A stretch of DNA of 9,505 nt from Nitrospira sp. (GTDB lineage: Bacteria > Nitrospirota > Nitrospiria > Nitrospirales > Nitrospiraceae). Of the stretch, positions 6,664-9,505 are shown one piece after another. The stretch lies in contig JAICVE010000084.1 in the NCBI GenBank assembly GCA_025935475.1, forward strand, positions 1 to 9,505, written 5' to 3'. The notes below the pieces were generated by a model, which saw nothing but the letters and a program-made list of their open reading frames with translations, was not told the origin of the DNA and did no database searches. Within the stretch, counting starts at the first letter, position 1, and each line of letters starts with the position of its first letter. Both the position numbers and the translations under genes were made by a program.

Positions 6664-7233
6664 ATGGCAGTTGAATCGGTCATGCTCCCACTGGGAACCA
6701 CCGCTCCGCCGTTTTTCCTGCCCGACGTCGTGAGCAAGCAGGTGTATTCGCTCGACTCGTTTCATGGCAAAGATGCCTTGCTGGTCATGTTCATCTGCCG
6801 CCATTGTCCGTACGTCAAGCATGTTGAGCAGGAACTCGCCAAGATCGGCAAGGACTATCAGGGGAAAAAGCTTGGCATCATCGGCATCAGCAGCAATGAT
6901 CCAGCGACCTACCCGGACGACGCCCCAGACCAGCTCAAAGAGATGGCCCGACGGCTCGACTTTCGTTTTCCATTCTGCTTCGATGAGACGCAAGAAGTCG
7001 CCAAGGCCTACAAGGCCAGCTGTACGCCGGACTTTTATGTGTTTGATGCCCAGCGGCGGCTGGTCTATCGCGGGCAGCTCGACGACAGCCGTCCCGGGAA
7101 CAACAAATCAGTGACCGGCCGCGATTTGCGTGCGGCGATCGACAACGTGCTCGCCGGCAAGCCGGTCGACTCCACCCAAAAACCCAGCATTGGCTGTTCC
7201 ATAAAATGGAAACCGGGTAACGATCCCGGATAA
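6664..7233 (+). CDS. Thioredoxin-fold protein, PRX-like/AhpC-TSA family with CRHC motif
   Basis: A 189-residue protein. ATG 6664 is preceded by GAGG (6655-6658) at 5 bases. The order of elements is that of the thioredoxin/peroxiredoxin superfamily: APPFFLPDV (14-22), LLVMFICRHCPYVKHVEQEL (39-58), KKLGIIGISSNDP (68-80), a FPFCFDETQEVAKAY segment, and CTPDFYVFD (120-128), whose T-P is the conserved cis-proline. It ends with LVYRGQLDDSRPG. This matches the PRX-like thioredoxin family, in which the usual motif is CNHCPYV; here Asn is Arg (C45-R-H-C48). The Cys pair suggests thiol-disulfide exchange or peroxide reduction in the cytoplasm, since no signal peptide is visible. C120 and C178 are further cysteines that may resolve a disulfide. 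No partner reductase is nearby. Family secure; substrate unknown. Confidence 0.88.
   Translation: MAVESVMLPLGTTAPPFFLPDVVSKQVYSLDSFHGKDALLVMFICRHCPYVKHVEQELAKIGKDYQGKKLGIIGISSNDPATYPDDAPDQLKEMARRLDFRFPFCFDETQEVAKAYKASCTPDFYVFDAQRRLVYRGQLDDSRPGNNKSVTGRDLRAAIDNVLAGKPVDSTQKPSIGCSIKWKPGNDPG
7213..7229 (+). terminator. Weak hairpin at the end of the thioredoxin-fold gene
   Basis: CCGGG (7213-7217) and CCCGG (7225-7229) pair around a 7-base loop just before the stop codon at 7231-7233. There is no run of T after it, so it is a poor intrinsic terminator and could be chance in GC-rich coding sequence. Confidence 0.2.
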
Positions 7234-7620
7234 TGATCCCTCAAGGCTTCGCCCATTCTTCCTTCCCTTGGAGGTGGGTGGTGCGGGGTCTTGACCGGTC
7301 TTTGTCCCAAGCGTAGAGTGGTTTCTCTTAGAGCCGCCTCAAACCTGCGAGGTGGTGGCCATGATCCTCCGTGGAGCACCGAGCCATTGTGATGGACATG
7401 GGAGGTGTGGCTTCCTCAGTCCTGCCTTTTATCACTGTTTAACTCCTTTCATTACTTCTCCATTCTGCTTTTTTCGTCAAGGGCTCGACAGCACGCCGCC
7501 CGAGCACCTCGAGTTCCGTACCATGCGCGTGGCCGTGCGTCATAGGAAAGAATCCCATCGGCTGGTCCCACGGATTGGAAAAGAAAGGACTCGCATGTGT
7601 GTCATGCGAGAGAGTGTCGT
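7234..7620. other. 387-base interval without a convincing gene
   Basis: I find no supported protein here. The frames that cross it give Cys/His/Arg-rich translations of no recognisable order, and a 16-codon ATG frame at 7392-7442 lacks a ribosome site. The interval holds a sigma70-like promoter match (7291-7319), a GC-rich hairpin (arms 7333-7340 and 7349-7356, loop AAACCTGC, two G-U pairs) and the ribosome sites of the 7621 gene. It may be a long 5' leader or encode a small RNA; neither is shown. Confidence 0.4.
7291..7319 (+). promoter_or_regulatory. Candidate sigma70-type promoter
   Basis: TTGACC (7291-7296) matches five of six -35 consensus bases. It is followed after 17 bases by TAGAGT (7314-7319), matching four of six -10 bases. 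It would fire rightwards and give a leader of nearly 300 bases before the small membrane gene at 7621. In a genome of this GC content such a match can occur by chance. Confidence 0.25.
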
Positions 7621-7788
7621 ATGTCATGGATGGACTGGGGCATCGTGGCAGGGATCATCACACTGGTCGCCGTATTGCTGTTTTCTATTCTGACGCTTTA
7701 TGCGAGACCGAAAGGATCAACGCCGCCCACAGGAAAACGACTGGTGCCAGTAAAGCCCGAGCCAGTGGTCCAGCGGCGAGCCGCGTAG
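7621..7788 (+). CDS. 55-residue single-span membrane protein
   Basis: It starts MSWMDWGIVAGII, with one hydrophobic helix over about residues 6-27 (GIVAGIITLVAVLLFSILTLY), then a short basic, Pro-rich tail (ARPKGSTPPTGKR to PVVQRRAA). GAGAGAG (7608-7614) sits 6 bases before ATG 7621. An in-frame GTG at 7597 has its own AAGGA (7585-7589) 7 bases upstream and would add eight residues (MCHARECR), including two cysteines; I prefer the ATG because it places the helix at the N-terminus. No family recognised. The helix-then-tail plan resembles the other small membrane protein at 5862-6041, but I see no real sequence similarity. It is not closely linked to either flanking gene, so it is probably transcribed alone. 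Confidence 0.55.
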   Translation: MSWMDWGIVAGIITLVAVLLFSILTLYARPKGSTPPTGKRLVPVKPEPVVQRRAA

Positions 7789-7833
7789 GACGAAACGATA
7801 GAGCGGATCGCTGGCCGTGGCTCGTTGATTGAT

Positions 7834-7870
7834 AGGGGCGCCCCTGGTTTCCGTCGGAGAAGATCCCGAC
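7834..7870. repeat. Palindrome and short hairpin downstream of the 55-residue gene
   Basis: AGGGGCGCCCCT (7834-7845) is a perfect 12-base palindrome. Seven bases later GTCGG (7853-7857) and CCGAC (7866-7870) form a 5-base stem with an 8-base loop. They lie 46 to 82 bases after the stop codon at 7788. No T-tract follows. The rest of the 7789-8004 gap shows nothing I can name. Confidence 0.35.
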
Positions 7871-8005
7871 ACCGGTCGCCGTTTGGTCGCACACATGGAT
7901 GCGAATATGCGGCATGATGATCCCTGTTGTCAGTGGATGAGAGAAGCTGCGCCTCCACGTCATTTCGGCTGCTGATCAGGCCACGTAGAGGACCGCGAGC
8001 AGCCC

Positions 8006-8033
8006 TTGCCTCTCCTCTCCATTCATATATAAT
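8006..8033 (+). promoter_or_regulatory. Sigma70-type promoter for the exported protein gene
   Basis: TATAAT (8028-8033) is an exact -10 consensus in a locally AT-rich patch. TTGCCT (8006-8011) matches four of six -35 bases at 16-base spacing. Transcription would start near 8040, leaving a leader of about 35 bases that contains the strong GGAGG ribosome site at 8062-8066. Position and direction fit the gene starting at 8075. Confidence 0.6.
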
Positions 8034-8074
8034 GCGGCCGTTCGTCGCCTCGCACCTCCAAGGAGGAGAAGCCT

Positions 8075-8434
8075 ATGATGGACAAGAGCCGTACAGTCAT
8101 CGGGTGCATGCGGAATGTGACAATCGTCACCGTCACGGTCGTGACGCTCCTCATCGCATTGAATACCGCCCTCGCGTTGGCAGACGACTCGCAAAGCCCG
8201 AGTGGAGCAGGGCTGCAAGCGGCCAGCTGGTTAGCGACCGTGCCCTATGGAGCGGCAAAGGTCCTCTATGCAGTGAGTGGAGGCGTCGTCGGCAGTCTGG
8301 CATGGGTGATGACGGGAGGAAACACTGACGTCGCAAAGGCGATCTGGAGTCCATCCATGACCGGCCACTATATTGTGCAGCCGCAAAACCTGACGGGCGA
8401 TCGGCCCCTCCGTTTCGTCGGGGGATCCGATTAG
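8075..8434 (+). CDS. Exported protein with conserved-looking glycine-rich segment, unknown function
   Basis: A 119-residue protein. AAGGAGGAG (8060-8068 region) is an excellent ribosome site about 8 bases before the ATG; the next codon is also ATG. The N-terminus is a signal peptide with a basic start (MMDKSR), a hydrophobic core of about residues 15-34 and a probable cleavage after ALA (34-36), before DDSQ. The mature part has a small helix, then PYGAAKVLYAVSGGVVGSLAWVMTGG (57-82), a Gly/Ala-rich and partly hydrophobic stretch, then TDVAKAIWSPSMTGHYIVQP and LTGDRPLRFVG near the end. I recall similar short exported proteins with 'PYGaaK..yA..GgivGglaw' and 'W.pSl.G.Yvv.pe.l.G..pl.FvG' from Nitrospira-type and deltaproteobacterial genomes, always unnamed. 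Likely periplasmic or membrane-associated. A strong promoter and ribosome site suggest good expression. Confidence 0.75.
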   Translation: MMDKSRTVIGCMRNVTIVTVTVVTLLIALNTALALADDSQSPSGAGLQAASWLATVPYGAAKVLYAVSGGVVGSLAWVMTGGNTDVAKAIWSPSMTGHYIVQPQNLTGDRPLRFVGGSD

Positions 8435-8517
8435 ACGGTCCGGCTAGAAAAGCGACTCCCAATCCCCTGCCTCGTGACCTGCCCCATCAAGGCTGTGGCA
8501 CGGTCGTACCCTCAGCG

Positions 8518-8706
8518 TCACGAAACAGCAGCCGCCTCGACCTTACTGTGTTCTACAGTGGCAGCCTCGAGGCTCTTTCTCCGATTCTCTGCGATCGTTC
8601 GATCAATGATGGCTCCACAATTGAAGCATTTCCATGCATAGAAGACTAGAAAGAAGTCTGAGAAGCGTTCCAACTCCATAAACCCTCTGCACTTTGGACA
8701 CTCCAT
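8518..8706 (-). CDS. Small zinc-ribbon protein
   Basis: A 62-residue protein with two CxxC knuckles: C3-PK-C6 and C27-FN-C30, a classic four-cysteine zinc ribbon. The linker MELERFSDFFLVFYAWK is rich in aromatics, and GAIIDRTIAENR follows the second knuckle. The last 20 residues are Ala/Glu-rich and probably disordered. CCCTCC at 8711-8716 (GGAGGG in minus sense) lies 4 bases before the ATG and fixes the start. I recall near-identical short proteins (CPKC ... YAWKC-NCG) in Nitrospira-like genomes, unnamed. A role in binding nucleic acid or protein is possible but not shown. The upstream 236-base gap holds the phased GTACA array. It converges on the exported protein gene with an 83-base gap. 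Confidence 0.75.
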   Translation of the reverse strand: MECPKCRGFMELERFSDFFLVFYAWKCFNCGAIIDRTIAENRRKSLEAATVEHSKVEAAAVS

Positions 8707-8818
8707 CGTTCCCTCCAGGTTGATGACGCAAAGCTATTAGTCGCCTGAGCAATTTTCGCTCCCTAGACCGAATCTAATGTTTTCAATGAGTTAGTGGCGA
8801 AGGTAGGTCACGGAAAAC

Positions 8819-8852
8819 TACGTATACGTACAACCTCGTACACTCTTGTACA
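8819..8852. promoter_or_regulatory. Phased TAC/GTACA repeat array with 12-base palindrome
   Basis: TACGTATACGTA (8819-8830) is a perfect 12-base palindrome. TAC then recurs exactly every 10 bases at 8819, 8829, 8839 and 8849, and the last three lie in GTACA at 8828, 8838 and 8848. One helical turn between copies is the pattern expected of a multi-site operator bound on one face of DNA. It lies 113 bases upstream of the zinc-ribbon start and downstream of the MFS gene, so it most likely serves the former. The binding protein is unknown. Confidence 0.45.
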
Positions 8853-8942
8853 GAGGCCACCCGGTCGCTTAGGTCTTGTTGACCCTGCTTGAAGAAAAGA
8901 AAAACGCCTTAGGGAGGATGTAGCAGGGAGCAATCATCCACA

Positions 8943-9505
8943 TCATGCAAACCCGCTCGCTACCGTCGCAGGGTCAGCTTCGGGTTCATCGGTAGAATCG
9001 CCTCCAGTTGCAATCCGGCGGCTGAACAATGCGGCCGCAAGCCCCAGCAAGAACAGCACACACCCGATTCCGATCATGCTGATATACTCATTGGCCTGCT
9101 CCGTCAGCCATCCGAAAAAAGAAATGCCAGCCAGTGACGTCGCCGTGGCGATCGCGGTGTAGATCGCCATGACGCGTCCCACCTTGTCGGCCGGCACGAA
9201 TTCCTGAATCATGCCCCAAGCAATCGGCGTCCACGTCCCAAATCCCATCCCGACGACCGTGACAAGCACCGTCGCGACCACCAGACTCTGTGTCCAGGCA
9301 AGGCCGCAAAGCGCGACGCCTCCGATCACGCAGGAGATCGCGATGACTTGGACTCGCCTGCGTGTCTCCCATTGTGACAATGGCACGAGCGCCAGCGAGA
9401 CCAGAAACAAGCCGATGCCGAGCCACGACCAGAGATAGCCCACTTCGACCGGGCCCAGGGCCAGCATCTTTTTGCCGAAGACCGGAAACAACGTCGTGTA
9501 GGCCC
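8943..9505 (-). CDS. MFS transporter, C-terminal half (runs off the right edge)
   Basis: The frame is open from the right edge to a TGA at 8943-8945 and encodes about 187 residues. The true start lies beyond base 9505. It opens AYTTLFPVFGKKMLALGPVEVGYLW, typical of the start of the second six-helix half, followed by hydrophobic segments GIGLFLVSLALVPLS, VQVIAISCVIGGVALCGLAW, VVATVLVTVVGMGFGTWTPI, MAIYTAIATATSLAGISFFG and IGCVLFLLGLAAALFSRR. A 'FVPADKVGRVMAIY' segment matches the loop found in MFS exporters of the EntS/MFS_3 type ('vp---rGRv-a-'). The tail (GGDSTDEPEADP) is acidic. Function is secondary transport across the inner membrane, probably efflux, with unknown substrate. No clear terminator: downstream, in minus sense, only a T-rich run near 8892-8905 without a good stem. 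Confidence 0.85.
   Translation of the reverse strand, partial: AYTTLFPVFGKKMLALGPVEVGYLWSWLGIGLFLVSLALVPLSQWETRRRVQVIAISCVIGGVALCGLAWTQSLVVATVLVTVVGMGFGTWTPIAWGMIQEFVPADKVGRVMAIYTAIATATSLAGISFFGWLTEQANEYISMIGIGCVLFLLGLAAALFSRRIATGGDSTDEPEADPATVASGFA

Noticed and set aside
7392..7442. 16-codon ATG frame (MDMGGV...) in the leader region
   Set aside because: No Shine-Dalgarno before it and too short to support by itself.
7352..7693. 113-codon plus-strand frame across the 7234-7620 interval
   Set aside because: Cys/His/Arg-rich composition, no ribosome site, and it overlaps the better-supported 55-residue gene in another frame.
8472..8523. TCGTGAC / GTCACGA inverted repeat near the end of the zinc-ribbon gene
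   Set aside because: Arms are 38 bases apart with no T-tract; probably coincidental.
8883..8928. CCCTGCT / AGCAGGG inverted repeat (7-base arms, 32-base loop) with AGGGAGGATG in the loop
   Set aside because: The loop is too long for a terminator and the ATG after the ribosome-like site is followed at once by TAG. A 7-base match at this distance can be chance.

Overview
The window looks like ordinary chromosomal DNA from a GC-rich, Gram-negative-type bacterium. My best guess is a Nitrospira-like member of the Nitrospirota. That rests on memory of the gene style: a RuBisCO-like protein without Calvin-cycle neighbours, many lone small exported or membrane proteins, and a short CPKC/CFNC zinc-ribbon protein. 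It is not proven by any marker gene here. I see no rRNA, tRNA, CRISPR array, insertion sequence, integrase or phage gene.

Layout, left to right. Positions 1-171 (+) are the 3' end of a class I SAM-dependent methyltransferase. Facing it on the minus strand is a two-gene unit: a DUF445 membrane protein (670-1935), then a small secreted OB-fold-like protein (254-649). Divergent from DUF445 is a small three-helix membrane protein (2126-2521, +). It converges on a type IV RuBisCO (RuBisCO-like protein, RLP; 2544-3689, minus). The RLP is divergent from a large OPT-family transporter (3807-5828, +), which is followed after 33 bases by a 59-residue single-span membrane protein (5862-6041, +).

After a short segment with two CTAG-bounded inverted repeats comes a minus-strand STAS/SEC14-like protein (6142-6534). 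Divergent from it is a soluble thioredoxin-fold protein with a CRHC redox motif (6664-7233, +). A 387-base leader-like stretch without a convincing gene precedes a 55-residue membrane protein (7621-7788, +). Then come an exported 119-residue protein with a good promoter and ribosome site (8075-8434, +), a 62-residue zinc ribbon (8518-8706, minus), and the C-terminal half of an MFS transporter running off the right edge (8943-9505, minus).

The genes do not form one clear pathway. The most suggestive group is RLP / OPT transporter / small membrane protein. The RLP keeps several RuBisCO active-site residues (the K175, K201, D203 and H294 equivalents) but has lost the loop-6 lysine and the phosphate-site residues, so it should not fix CO2. 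Its divergent neighbour is a peptide or metallophore-type importer, so the two may share a regulator. The most striking non-coding signals are a helically phased TAC/GTACA array at 8819-8852 and the paired CTAG hairpins at 6066-6111. I found no defence system or other clearly new multi-gene system.
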